From contig CAAGJQ010000083.1 in NCBI GenBank assembly GCA_900770295.1, forward strand, positions 34,001-98,000: 64,000 nt of DNA, written 5' to 3'. Under the pieces are notes generated by a model. It was not told the origin of the DNA. It was given only the letters and a program-made list of their open reading frames with translations, and ran no database searches. Numbering within the stretch: the first letter of the stretch is position 1; every line of letters begins with the position of its first letter. A program made the translations under genes and the position numbers. The stretch comes from an uncultured Oscillibacter sp. Lineage in GTDB: Bacteria; Bacillota; Clostridia; Oscillospirales; Oscillospiraceae. Shown here one piece after another: positions 42,892-50,555 of the stretch.

Positions 42892-43659
42892 ATGCCCATT
42901 TTTGATACCCATGCCCATTACGACTCCGGCAACTTCAACGCCGACCGGGACGAGGTCCTCTCCGCCCTGCCGGGAAGCGGCGTCGGTCTGGTGGTGGACC
43001 CGGGCTGCGATGTGGAGAGTTCCCGCAGGGCCGTGGCTCTGGCGGAGAAGTACCCCCATGTCTACGCCGCCGTGGGCATCCACCCGGAGGACTGCGCCGG
43101 GTGTACGGACGCCGATTTTGACGCCATCCGGGCGCTGTGCGGCCATGAAAGGGTGGTGGCCATCGGCGAGATCGGCCTGGACTACTACTGGGCGGAGAAC
43201 CCGCCGCGGGAATTCCAGCAGCAGGTGTTCCGCCGGCAGTTGGACATGGCGGCGGAGCTGGATCTGCCCGTCATCATCCACGACCGGGAGGCCCACGGGG
43301 ACAGCCTGGCCATCGTGCTGGAGTACCCGCAGGTCCGGGGCGTGTTCCACTGCTTCTCGGGAAGCCCTGAGATGGCGGCGGAGCTGCTGAAGCGGGGCTG
43401 GTATCTGGGCTTTGACGGGCCCATCACCTATAAAAACGCCAAGCGTGCCCCGGAGGTGGCGGCCATCACCCCGCTGGACCGCATCGTGGTGGAGACGGAT
43501 TCCCCCTATCTGACGCCGGTCCCCTTCCGGGGCAAGCGGAACGACAGCCGGTACCTGCCCTACGTCATCGAAAAACTGGCGGAGTGGAAGGGCGTCTCCC
43601 CGGAGGAGATGACGGACCTCACCTGGAAAAACGGAAAACGTCTGTTTGGATTGGAGTGA
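42892..43659 (+). CDS. tatD: TatD-family metal-dependent hydrolase
   Basis: This 255-residue TIM-barrel protein has metal ligands FDTHAHYD (H7, H9), Glu in GEIGLDYYW, IIHDREAH and HCFSGS histidines, and Asp in VETDSPYL. TatD proteins are Mg-dependent deoxyribonucleases with roles in repair or RNA quality control. It is followed at six bases by the TatD-linked radical-SAM gene, a conserved pairing in Clostridia. Confidence 0.92.
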   Translation: MPIFDTHAHYDSGNFNADRDEVLSALPGSGVGLVVDPGCDVESSRRAVALAEKYPHVYAAVGIHPEDCAGCTDADFDAIRALCGHERVVAIGEIGLDYYWAENPPREFQQQVFRRQLDMAAELDLPVIIHDREAHGDSLAIVLEYPQVRGVFHCFSGSPEMAAELLKRGWYLGFDGPITYKNAKRAPEVAAITPLDRIVVETDSPYLTPVPFRGKRNDSRYLPYVIEKLAEWKGVSPEEMTDLTWKNGKRLFGLE

Positions 43660-43665
43660 ATCAAC

Positions 43666-44289
43666 ATGGAAAAAGGATTTACCATCACCTATGAATACGG
43701 GGACAACCTGTATGTGAACCCCACCAACCGCTGCAATTTCAACTGCGAGTTCTGCCTGCGGCACAACCAGAGCTCCGGCGGCAGCATCTACACCCATAAT
43801 CTCTGGCTGGAGCGGGAGCCGACCAAGGAGGAGATTCTGGCCTCCATTGAGAGCCATGACCTCTCCAAGTACAAACAGCTGGTGTTCGTGGGCTTCGGAG
43901 AGCCCAGCTACCGCATCGGGGACATCTGCTGGGTCATCGACCAGATGAAGGCCAAGGGGGAGAACATTTACACCCGTATGGACACCAACGGCACCGGCAG
44001 CCTCATCCACAGCCGGGACATCGCCCCGGACTTTGCCGGGCGGTTCGACATGGTGTCCATCTCCCTGAACACCGACACCGCCGAGAAGTACAACGCCCTG
44101 TGCCACCCCCAGCAGGCCGGGGCCTACGAGGCCATGAAGGCCTTTGCCAAGGAAATTCAAAAGTACGTGCCCAAGGTCATGATGACCGTGGTGGACACGA
44201 TTCCCCAGGAGGAGATCGAGAACTGCCGCAGAATCTGCGAGGACGAGATCGGTGCCATCTACCGGGTGCGGGAGTATATCAAAGACTGA
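43666..44289 (+). CDS. TatD-associated radical SAM protein
   Basis: This 207-residue protein has the radical-SAM cluster motif CNFNCEFC (near residues 23-30), a GFGEPSYR strand that binds SAM and MDTNGTG. It is much shorter than most radical-SAM enzymes, but this is the normal length for the family always found next to tatD. The substrate is unknown. GGAGTG in the end of tatD serves as ribosome site, so the two are coupled. Confidence 0.85.
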   Translation: MEKGFTITYEYGDNLYVNPTNRCNFNCEFCLRHNQSSGGSIYTHNLWLEREPTKEEILASIESHDLSKYKQLVFVGFGEPSYRIGDICWVIDQMKAKGENIYTRMDTNGTGSLIHSRDIAPDFAGRFDMVSISLNTDTAEKYNALCHPQQAGAYEAMKAFAKEIQKYVPKVMMTVVDTIPQEEIENCRRICEDEIGAIYRVREYIKD

Positions 44290-44310
44290 CGATAAAGAGA
44301 GGATTTACAA

Positions 44311-44541
44311 ATGATTGGTTCCCTGATTATGGGCGCCCTGGTGGGCTGGATCGCCGGAAAGCTGATGAATCTGGAGGGCGGCCTCCTGCGGAATATCGTG
44401 GTGGGTGTCATCGGCTCCTTTGTGGGCAGTATTGTTTTCGGACTGGTGGGCTTCTCCGCCCACGGCCTGATCGCCAACCTGCTGGTGGGCATTGTCGGCG
44501 CCTGCATCTTCATCTGGCTGGGCCGGAAGCTTTTCCACTGA
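44311..44541 (+). CDS. GlsB/YeaQ/YmgE-family membrane protein
   Basis: This 76-residue three-helix Gly-rich membrane protein contains GWIAGKLM, GVIGSFVGSIVFGLVG and a terminal IFIWLGRKLF, typical of transglycosylase-associated (YeaQ) stress proteins. The biochemical role is not established. It is the last gene of the tatD operon, followed by a strong terminator. Confidence 0.88.
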   Translation: MIGSLIMGALVGWIAGKLMNLEGGLLRNIVVGVIGSFVGSIVFGLVGFSAHGLIANLLVGIVGACIFIWLGRKLFH

Positions 44542-44550
44542 GCAAACTGA

Positions 44551-44586
44551 AAATGGCCGCCGGGAACCTCCCGGCGGCCATTTTTT
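44551..44586. terminator. Terminator between convergent genes
   Basis: A 15-bp perfect stem (44551-44565 with 44569-44583), then T-run. It also serves the converging VOC gene. Confidence 0.92.
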
Positions 44587-44589
44587 GGT

Positions 44590-44988
44590 TTACAGCATGT
44601 GCAGCAGCTCGATCTGCTCGCCGGAGGGACCGGTGAAGAACCAGTTCTCCAGCCCGCCGAACAGGTTCGGCAGGACCTTCTTCTGGGGCGTCAGGAAGGT
44701 GTCCACTCCGGCGGCACGGATATCCGCCGCAGCCGCATCCACATCGTCCACGTAAACCGCGAAGTGGGGGATGTTACCCTCGGTCAGGGGCATGGGCGTG
44801 GGGGCCTGGATCAGTTCCAGGGTGACGCCGCAGAAGTCCACCAGCGCCAGCTTTTTCTCCCCATCCGGGGTCTGGATGGACGCCTGATTTTTCAGCCTGC
44901 CGCCGATCTTCTCGTAAAACGCGATGCTCTGGTCCATGTCCGCTGTGTAGATGGCCACATGGCCCAGGCCCTGATAGTGCTCTTTCAT
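44590..44988 (-). CDS. VOC-superfamily (glyoxalase-like) protein
   Basis: At 132 residues it has two beta-alpha-beta-beta-beta units. Candidate metal ligands are H10 in GLGHVAIY, Glu in LELIQ, H75 in IPHFAVYV and Glu in EQIELLHM. The arrangement fits lactoylglutathione lyase or methylmalonyl-CoA epimerase relatives. The reaction cannot be chosen. AGGAGG precedes the ATG. It lies 17 bp downstream of the TSUP gene. Confidence 0.8.
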   Translation of the reverse strand: MKEHYQGLGHVAIYTADMDQSIAFYEKIGGRLKNQASIQTPDGEKKLALVDFCGVTLELIQAPTPMPLTEGNIPHFAVYVDDVDAAAADIRAAGVDTFLTPQKKVLPNLFGGLENWFFTGPSGEQIELLHML

Positions 44989-45005
44989 ATTGATTGCCTC
45001 CTATA

Positions 45006-45758
45006 TTAAGTGTGGAACAGCAGGGATTTTACAATGATACTGACGCCGCCCAGGATGAACAGAACGATGGCGCCCTTTTGCAGTTTCTTCTCGTCCAGCC
45101 GGGGACCCAGCACATTGGCCAGCACCATGGCCAGCGCCGCCGCCGGGACGGAGCACAGGGCCACATACAGAGCGTCCCGGCTCAGAATGCCGCTGACGGC
45201 ATAGGTGCACAGGCGGAACAGGTTCTCCCCCAGGAAGAGAAAGCACAGGCTACCCTTGAATTCGCCGTAATCCCTGGCGGTCCGCTGGAGATAGGCCACG
45301 ATGAACATGTTGATACCGAAAAGACCGCCGCAGATGCCGGAGAAAAAGGCCACCACCAGCCGGACCCAGGGAGCGTCCCGCCCGGGCTTCACGGGCCGGA
45401 GACTGCGGGTTGCCATCTCCAGACCCAGGAACACCACCACGCAGCCCAGGGCGGTCTTGATGACCCAGGGCAGGGAGAAACGCAGCAGCAGCGCGCCGGG
45501 GACCACGCCGCACATATTGGCCAGCAGCAGCGGCAGGACCCGCCGCCACTGGAAGTTGTGCCGGTTTTTCCAGGTGATGTAGCCGTTGATGGGGCAGTCC
45601 ATGATCAGCGTGCCGGGGGTCAGGATCACGTTGTCCAGCCGCATGGACAGCAGCGGCGCGGAGATCAGCGGGTTGCCGAAGCCGATGAGGCCCTTGATGG
45701 TGTAGGCCAGGCACTGGACGCAAAAGATGAACGCGATGGTTCCGGGGGTAAAGCTCAT
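45006..45758 (-). CDS. TSUP-family membrane exporter (TauE/SafE)
   Basis: ATG at 45758 follows AGAGGG; an in-frame ATG eleven codons upstream has no ribosome site. The 250-residue protein has seven to eight helices with the two TSUP repeats (CLAYTIKGLIGFGNPLI and FFSGICGGLFGINMFIVAY). The family moves sulfite, sulfoacetate or other small organic anions. The cargo here is unknown, though two sulfur-metabolism genes lie at 27-30 kb. Confidence 0.83.
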   Translation of the reverse strand: MSFTPGTIAFIFCVQCLAYTIKGLIGFGNPLISAPLLSMRLDNVILTPGTLIMDCPINGYITWKNRHNFQWRRVLPLLLANMCGVVPGALLLRFSLPWVIKTALGCVVVFLGLEMATRSLRPVKPGRDAPWVRLVVAFFSGICGGLFGINMFIVAYLQRTARDYGEFKGSLCFLFLGENLFRLCTYAVSGILSRDALYVALCSVPAAALAMVLANVLGPRLDEKKLQKGAIVLFILGGVSIIVKSLLFHT

Positions 45759-45918
45759 GACGGATAAGCCCTCTTTCTCTGGGATTGACACTTATTGATA
45801 TACCATATTTGAATCGGAAAGGGAAAGCCTTTTTTGAAAAAGAGGCAGCAAGCGTGAGAAACGTCCAAAAAACAGCGCTCAAACAGACTGAAAACCAAGA
45901 AAAAATGGAAAAATCCCA

Positions 45919-45946
45919 TTGACATTTGCACGGGGTCGTGTATAAT
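45919..45946 (+). promoter_or_regulatory. Strong promoter of rpsF-ssb-rpsR
   Basis: Consensus TTGACA-N16-TATAAT. The 70-base leader contains CTTGCAGTCTGCAAG, a short palindrome near 45954-45968. Confidence 0.9.
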
Positions 45947-46023
45947 AATAAGGCTTGCAGTCTGCAAGTATCCTTGCTCTCATCTTTGAATGAGGGCCAT
46001 TTGTCCAAAAGGAGGTGCAAAAC

Positions 46024-46320
46024 ATGGCAAAGGTTTCTGCCAATTATGAGGTCGTGTATATCATCGACCCTGCACAGGGTGAGGAGGGCATCGCCAATCT
46101 CGTTGCCAACTTCAAGTCCCTGGCTGAGCAGAATGGTTCCGCCGTCGAGGTGGAAGAGTGGGGCAGCCGCAAGCTGGCTTATCCCATCAACTACAAGACC
46201 GAGGGCTACTACGTGCTGATGAGCTTCACCAGCGAGCCTTCCTTCCCCCGTGAGCTGGATCGTAAGCTGCGGATCGCCGACGGCGTGATGCGTTCCCTGA
46301 TCGTCTGCAAGGGCGAGTAA
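46024..46320 (+). CDS. rpsF: Small ribosomal subunit protein bS6
   Basis: This 98-residue protein has ANYEVVYIIDPAQG at the N-terminus and EVEEWGSRKLAYPINY in the centre, typical bS6 signatures. ATG is seven bases after AAGGAGGTG. It is first gene of the conserved rpsF-ssb-rpsR operon; bS6 pairs with bS18 in the 30S platform. Confidence 0.97.
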   Translation: MAKVSANYEVVYIIDPAQGEEGIANLVANFKSLAEQNGSAVEVEEWGSRKLAYPINYKTEGYYVLMSFTSEPSFPRELDRKLRIADGVMRSLIVCKGE

Positions 46321-46332
46321 GGAGGCAATTCC

Positions 46333-46788
46333 ATGCTCAACAAGATCATCATCATGGGTCGTCTGACCCGTGACCCCGAGCTGCGCCGCACCGGCAGCGG
46401 TACAGCCGTCACGTCCTTCTCCCTGGCCGTGGACCGGGACTTCAAGTCCCAGAACGGCGAAAAGGAGACCGATTTCATCGACGTGGTGGCCTGGCGCAGC
46501 ACCGCGGAATTCGTCAGCAAGTACTTCACCAAGGGCCGCATGGCCGTGGTGGAGGGCCGGCTGCAGATCCGCGACTGGACGGACCGTGACGGCGGCAAGC
46601 GCAGAAGCGCCGAAGTTGTGGCCGACAACGTCTATTTCGGGGATTCCAAGCGTGACAGCGCCGGCGATTACGGCTCTGCTCCCGCATACGGTGCCCCTGC
46701 TTCCGGGTACGCCGCTCCCGCGGCTCCTGCCGGCGGGCACTCTGACTTCGCCGAGATCGGCGAAGAGGACGGCGAACTGCCGTTCTGA
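46333..46788 (+). CDS. ssb: Single-stranded DNA-binding protein
   Basis: This 151-residue protein has an OB fold (residues 1-105: MLNKIIIMGRLTRDPELR, then TDFIDVVAWR), a Gly/Ala/Pro/Tyr-rich linker and the acidic partner-binding tip EEDGELPF. It is between rpsF and rpsR as in most Firmicutes. Confidence 0.97.
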   Translation: MLNKIIIMGRLTRDPELRRTGSGTAVTSFSLAVDRDFKSQNGEKETDFIDVVAWRSTAEFVSKYFTKGRMAVVEGRLQIRDWTDRDGGKRRSAEVVADNVYFGDSKRDSAGDYGSAPAYGAPASGYAAPAAPAGGHSDFAEIGEEDGELPF

Positions 46789-46817
46789 TTGATTTTGATA
46801 TAAGGAGGAACCATTTC

Positions 46818-47069
46818 ATGGCTTTCGATCGTGAAGCTCGTCCCGCCCGTCCCGTGCGCGGCAAGCGTCGTAAGGTTTGCCAGTTCTGCGCCGAGAAGTG
46901 CGAGAGCATCGATTATAAGGACGCCGCCAAGCTGCGTCGTTTCGTCTCTGAGCGTTCCAAGATTCTGCCCCGCAGAACCACCGGCACCTGCGCCATGCAT
47001 CAGCGTCAGCTGACTGAGGCCATCAAGCGTGCCCGTCAGATCGCTCTGCTGCCCTACGTGACTGACTGA
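46818..47069 (+). CDS. rpsR: Small ribosomal subunit protein bS18
   Basis: This 83-residue basic protein has CQFCAEKCESIDYKD at residues 21-35, a Cys-rich stretch typical of zinc-binding bS18, then LRRFVSERSKILPRR. AAGGAGGAA precedes the ATG. It is last gene of the operon. Confidence 0.96.
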   Translation: MAFDREARPARPVRGKRRKVCQFCAEKCESIDYKDAAKLRRFVSERSKILPRRTTGTCAMHQRQLTEAIKRARQIALLPYVTD

Positions 47070-47079
47070 TCAGCGGTCC

Positions 47080-47116
47080 AAGAACGCCCATCCGACTCGG
47101 ATGGGCGTTCTTTTTT
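47080..47116 (+). terminator. rpsF operon terminator
   Basis: A 15-bp perfect stem (47080-47094 with 47098-47112), then T-run. Confidence 0.93.
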
Positions 47117-47151
47117 ATCCATATATTTTCAGAGGGGCGTCCTCCCCGCCC

Positions 47152-48312
47152 CTATTTGCTTCTTGCCTGGAGCACCTCCACCATCCGCTCCGCGAAGAGC
47201 CGGCCCGCCAGGACCGCCTCCTCCGGGGAGTTGCCGGCGGCTCCCACCTCCACCAGCAGGGAGCCCGTGGTGGCGTGCTGGTTGTAGCGGGAGTTTCGCA
47301 GCAGCACCGGGCGCATCAGGGTGGGATAGCTGGTCAGCAGGTCCTCCTGGAGGGCCACCGCCAGCCGCAGGTTCTCCATCCAGTTGGGGTGGGTCAGGCC
47401 GCTGCCGTCGCTGCCCACCACCAGCGTCAGCTGGGCGGCGGTGCCCACGCCATCGATGTCGGAGACCACCTTGTACTCGTTGCCCTGGCTGTCCTCGATG
47501 GCGTCCCGGTGGACGTCCAGGATGAAGTGGATGGAGGGATACTGGGCCAGATAGCTCTGGATGGCCTTTAAGGAGCGGTCATAGGCGCCGCTGTAATCCG
47601 GGTAGTCGTACAGCGTCCGGTCGTGGAGGACAGAGATGCCCGCCTCCCCAAAGACCGCCGCCATCTCGTCCCCCACCTTCACCACGTTGTAGCGGGAATC
47701 CGTGGTGCGGTGGTTCCCGGACCAGACGACCTCCGCGTCCCCGGCGGGGGTGTAGGCCTCGCTGCCGTGGGTGTGGAGGATCAGAATTTGCGGCTCCTCC
47801 GGTGTCAGCTCGGCGGAAAAGGGCTTCTGGAGATCCGGAATGGACAGGGTGTAGTCGGTGGAGTTGCTGATGTAGGTTCTGCCGCAGACGGTGTAGCCGC
47901 TGGGGTCCGTGGGCACCAGCGTCCGGGCGGGGACGCCGTTGTCCGTGGCGGTGGGCGTCTCCAGCGGGGTCTCCTCCACCGGCACGGTGACGCTCTCCTG
48001 CTCCTCCGGGCTGTCCGAGGAAGGGGCCTCCTGCTCCGAGGACCACAGCTCCGCCACGGCGGGCCGGGCCGACAGCAGCAGCGGGGACTCCGCCAGCGTC
48101 ATCACTGCGGCGGCGGACAGGCTGTCCCGGGTCCCCAGGTCCCCCAGCTCCCAGCGCAGAGCGCTGAGGGGCAACGATGACCTCAGGGCCTCTGCGGCGG
48201 AGGCGGCGGTCTCGCTGCCGGCGGTGACGCTGACGGCCCACAGAGTCCCAACGGCCAGGGCCCCGGCCCCCAGCCGCCGCAAAAGTCCGGAGGGGATGCG
48301 CTTTTGTCTCAT
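47152..48312 (-). CDS. spoIIP: Stage II sporulation protein P
   Basis: ATG at 48312 follows AGAGGTGAG. The 386-residue protein has an N-terminal membrane helix (about 15-32), a Ser/Glu/Pro-rich linker and the SpoIIP amidase/endopeptidase domain from about 160. Its metal-site motifs are LHTHGSEAY, FILDVHRDA and VEVGAAGN. With SpoIID and SpoIIM it degrades septal peptidoglycan during engulfment. In Bacillus it is beside gpr; here gpr is 5 kb away. A sigma-E-like promoter precedes it. Confidence 0.93.
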   Translation of the reverse strand: MRQKRIPSGLLRRLGAGALAVGTLWAVSVTAGSETAASAAEALRSSLPLSALRWELGDLGTRDSLSAAAVMTLAESPLLLSARPAVAELWSSEQEAPSSDSPEEQESVTVPVEETPLETPTATDNGVPARTLVPTDPSGYTVCGRTYISNSTDYTLSIPDLQKPFSAELTPEEPQILILHTHGSEAYTPAGDAEVVWSGNHRTTDSRYNVVKVGDEMAAVFGEAGISVLHDRTLYDYPDYSGAYDRSLKAIQSYLAQYPSIHFILDVHRDAIEDSQGNEYKVVSDIDGVGTAAQLTLVVGSDGSGLTHPNWMENLRLAVALQEDLLTSYPTLMRPVLLRNSRYNQHATTGSLLVEVGAAGNSPEEAVLAGRLFAERMVEVLQARSK

Positions 48313-48330
48313 GTGTCTCACCTCTTGGAC

Positions 48331-48359
48331 AACCTATGTGAGAGAACCGGGAAATATGC
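48331..48359 (-). promoter_or_regulatory. Sigma-E-like promoter of spoIIP
   Basis: GCATATT-N14-CATAGGTT on the minus strand. The -35 matches the mother-cell sigma-E consensus fully and the spacing is right; the -10 matches in part. It lies inside the thiM terminator boundary, so it would serve spoIIP alone. Confidence 0.45.
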
Positions 48360-48373
48360 CGGGGCAGGAGAAA

Positions 48374-48399
48374 ACCGGACCGCCCTCGGGCAGTCCGGT
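48374..48399 (-). terminator. Terminator of the thiW-thiM minus operon
   Basis: A 12-bp stem with one mismatch (48374-48385 with 48388-48399), followed by UUUU on the minus strand. Confidence 0.8.
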
Positions 48400-48434
48400 C
48401 TCATGATACCTTATTATATATGTATCGCCCGACG

Positions 48435-49241
48435 TCAGAGCAGCCGCTCCACCTGAGCCCCGGCGGCAAAGTCCGCGCTGGTCACACCGGCGGCCGCGTC
48501 CATCAGAGCGGCGCGGAAGCTGCCGGGCCCCCTGTTCCCCGCCTCCATCTCCGCGCGATGGGAGCAGACCTTCCAGAAGGCGGAGGCCAGCACGGCGGCG
48601 GAGAGACGGTCCGGCTCCACGGCGGCGAACACGCCGCACAGCACCGACAGCATGCAGCCGGTGCCGGTGACCTTGGACATGAGATCGCTGCCCCCGGTGA
48701 CGCACCAGGCGGCGGAGCCGTCTGCGGCGATATCTTCAGGCCCGGAGAGCAGCACGGTGGTCCGGCGGCGTTGGGCAAGGCGCACCGCGATCTCCAGCCG
48801 CTCCTCCCGGGAGGACGCGGCGGGGCTGTCCACTCCCTGCTCCCGGCTGTCCAGCTGGAGCAGGGCCCGGGCCTCCCCCAGATTCACCCGCAAAATGGCG
48901 GGGGTGAACAGGCGGAGCATCTCGCAGGTCCGCTCCAGACGCCAGGGACTGGCCCCCACGCCCACCGGGTCCAGCACCGCAGGCTGGCCCAGCCGCTCCG
49001 CCGCCTTGCCGCACACCAGGCAGACCCGGAACTTCTCCTCGTCCGGCGTGCCGGTGTTCAGGACTGTGGCGCTGCTGTCGGCGGTGATGGCCTCCATCTC
49101 CGGCAGGGCCTGGGCCATCATGGGGCTGGCCCCAATGGCCAGGGCCAGATTGGCGCAGTCATTGGCGGAGACGATGTTGCTGACGCAGTGGATCAGGGGA
49201 CGCTGCCGCTTCACAGCGTCCAGACGGGAGAAATCGGGCAT
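48435..49241 (-). CDS. thiM: Hydroxyethylthiazole kinase, copy 1
   Basis: This 268-residue ribokinase-like enzyme phosphorylates 4-methyl-5-hydroxyethylthiazole salvaged from outside. It has HCVSNIVSANDCANLALAIGA near the N-terminus, AVLDPVGVGAS, NLGEARALL and the anion-hole motif VTGTGCMLS with the catalytic Cys region. AAAGGAG precedes the ATG. It is co-transcribed with thiW copy 1 under a TPP riboswitch. A second thiM is at 51106. Confidence 0.93.
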   Translation of the reverse strand: MPDFSRLDAVKRQRPLIHCVSNIVSANDCANLALAIGASPMMAQALPEMEAITADSSATVLNTGTPDEEKFRVCLVCGKAAERLGQPAVLDPVGVGASPWRLERTCEMLRLFTPAILRVNLGEARALLQLDSREQGVDSPAASSREERLEIAVRLAQRRRTTVLLSGPEDIAADGSAAWCVTGGSDLMSKVTGTGCMLSVLCGVFAAVEPDRLSAAVLASAFWKVCSHRAEMEAGNRGPGSFRAALMDAAAGVTSADFAAGAQVERLL

Positions 49242-49263
49242 AGGGGGCTCCTTTCGGGGAAAA

Positions 49264-49782
49264 TCAGGATTCCAGAGCGGCGCGCATGGACTTCAGGGCG
49301 CCGCTCTTCTGCAGGGCGAACACCAGCGCGCCGGCCAGAATGGACCCGCCCACGGTGGACACCAGGAAGGGCACCACGTAGGCGTAGAAGGCGATGTCAC
49401 CGGCGCTCTTGCCCATGAAGGCAATGGCGATGGGATAGGCCGCGAGGCCGCCGATGACGCCGGTGCCGAGCACCTCCGCCACCAGGGTCACGGGCAGGTT
49501 TTCAGACTTCCAGTAGGCCACGCCGCACAGCAGGGCGCCGCACATGCTGCCGGGGAAGGCCAGCAGACTGCCCAGGCCCAGCAGGTTCCGCAGCAGGCTG
49601 GCCACGAAGGCCACGCCCACGCCGTACCAGGGGCCCAGAAACACGGCGCACAGGATGTTCACCATGTGCTGCACCGGGGCGCACTTACTGCCGAACACGG
49701 GGAAGGAAAACATGCTGCCGACCACGGCGACAGCGCACAGAACGCCGGCCAGGGCCAGCTTTTTCGTAGACTTTTTCCGCAT
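49264..49782 (-). CDS. thiW: ThiW, ECF transporter substrate-binding subunit for thiazole, copy 1
   Basis: ATG at 49782 follows AAAGGAG. The 172-residue S-component has five to six helices, with LALAGVLCAVAVVGSMFSF, KCAPVQHMVNILCAVFLGPWYG and EVLGTGVIGGLAAYPIA. ThiW captures hydroxyethylthiazole and works with the shared energy-coupling module (not in this window). It is linked to thiM. Confidence 0.88.
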   Translation of the reverse strand: MRKKSTKKLALAGVLCAVAVVGSMFSFPVFGSKCAPVQHMVNILCAVFLGPWYGVGVAFVASLLRNLLGLGSLLAFPGSMCGALLCGVAYWKSENLPVTLVAEVLGTGVIGGLAAYPIAIAFMGKSAGDIAFYAYVVPFLVSTVGGSILAGALVFALQKSGALKSMRAALES

Positions 49783-49881
49783 AAAAAACAAACTCCTTTG
49801 AACGGGCTCCTCCCAAAGGGAGGGCATCGGAACGGCACGGAGAAAACGGTGAAAGCAGCAGCGTTTTCCCCTTGCATGGCA

Positions 49882-49962
49882 AGGTAACGGGCGAAATCAT
49901 GCCCGTGGAAATCGGTCGAGACTTGCTGGTCTCCTCTCACGCCGGAACACGGCTTCCCATCG
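49882..49962 (-). promoter_or_regulatory. Half-TPP-like RNA element in the thiW leader
   Basis: On the minus strand GATGGGAAGCC (from 49961) leads into CGTGAGAGGAGAC, a loop, then GTCTCGACC. This reproduces the first arm of a TPP aptamer (the CUGAGA region with its P3 hairpin, which holds the pyrimidine). The second, diphosphate-binding arm is replaced by an unrelated hairpin (ACGGGC/GCCCGT). It lies downstream of the complete TPP riboswitch and before the thiW ribosome site. It could be a decayed second aptamer or an HMP-PP-type sensor. Confidence 0.4.
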
Positions 49963-50069
49963 CTGCTGGTCGGCTGGGACACAGGGCGCTCCCCCTCTGT
50001 CCGTTCCCGGTGGCCCGGGACGCCGGTATGTTTTCTCTCACGCACTCCTTTCGCTCAAAAGAGTCAAAA

Positions 50070-50094
50070 AAGAACAGGCCCCTGTGGGTGCCTG
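50070..50094 (-). terminator. Terminator of the minus-strand TPP riboswitch
   Basis: A CAGGC...GCCTG stem (50075-50094) with inner pairs is followed by UUCUUUUUU on the minus strand. It directly follows the aptamer. Confidence 0.7.
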
Positions 50095-50112
50095 CCGGTC
50101 GGGATCACGTGA

Positions 50113-50193
50113 TGACTCCCTACGGTGGCATGGTCCACATCAGGTAAAAGGGTCGAAGCGTTCGCTTCCTCTCAGCCCGGAGGCTCCCCTGTC
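50113..50193 (-). promoter_or_regulatory. TPP riboswitch controlling thiW-thiM copy 1
   Basis: On the minus strand it has the complete THI-box: GGGGAGCC, GGGCTGAGAGGAAGC with matching GCTTCGACCC, ACCTGATGTGG, ACCATGCCAC and CGTAGGGA. It binds thiamin diphosphate and, with the following terminator, should stop transcription when thiamin is plentiful. Confidence 0.93.
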
Positions 50194-50202
50194 TTTGGCC
50201 CC

Positions 50203-50231
50203 ATTATGGCACCCCGGAGCGGGACTGTCAA
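50203..50231 (-). promoter_or_regulatory. Promoter of the minus thi operon
   Basis: TTGACA-N17-CATAAT on the minus strand, ten bases before the aptamer. Confidence 0.88.
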
Positions 50232-50256
50232 GTACGATTTTTTCCAAAATTGGGGC

Positions 50257-50285
50257 TTGACAAGAAAAAAACAGCAGGATATACT
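50257..50285 (+). promoter_or_regulatory. Promoter of the plus thi operon
   Basis: TTGACA-N17-TATACT, back to back with the minus promoter (25 bp between the -35 elements). Confidence 0.88.
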
Positions 50286-50289
50286 TCCG

Positions 50290-50375
50290 ACGCAAGGGAG
50301 TTCTCGCAAGAGTTCTGAGAGGAGGGTGTGTTCCCTCGACCTCACCTGATGTGGGTAATGCCACCGTAGGGACGC
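50290..50375 (+). promoter_or_regulatory. TPP riboswitch controlling thiW-thiM-thiE operon
   Basis: Complete THI-box: AAGGGAGTTCT, GTTCTGAGAGGAGGG with a P3 stem, CCCTCGACC, ACCTGATGTGG, GTAATGCCAC and CGTAGGGAC. An expression platform with a terminator at 50446-50484 follows. Confidence 0.92.
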
Positions 50376-50445
50376 GCAAAAACCGGGATTTTCCAAGCGC
50401 CGGCGGGTCAGCTGACGCCGGCGGCGAGGGCAAATGAAAGGCAGT

Positions 50446-50484
50446 CGCGGAGTTCTCCCCTTTGGGAGAGCTCTGCGTTTTTTT
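50446..50484 (+). terminator. Riboswitch-controlled terminator
   Basis: A 14-bp stem with two G-U pairs (50446-50459 with 50464-50477), then seven T. A competing GC-rich hairpin (about 50399-50427) lies between aptamer and terminator. Confidence 0.85.
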
Positions 50485-50555
50485 ACGCCGGCACCGCACC
50501 GGACACTCCCGAAGCGATTTGTAAAAAACACGAATCCACAAGGAGGAAACTGACC

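Noticed and set aside
50041..50554. Open frames crossing the two riboswitches
   Set aside because: Conserved aptamer sequences and promoters occupy this DNA on both strands. The frames have no ribosome sites and arise from GC bias.
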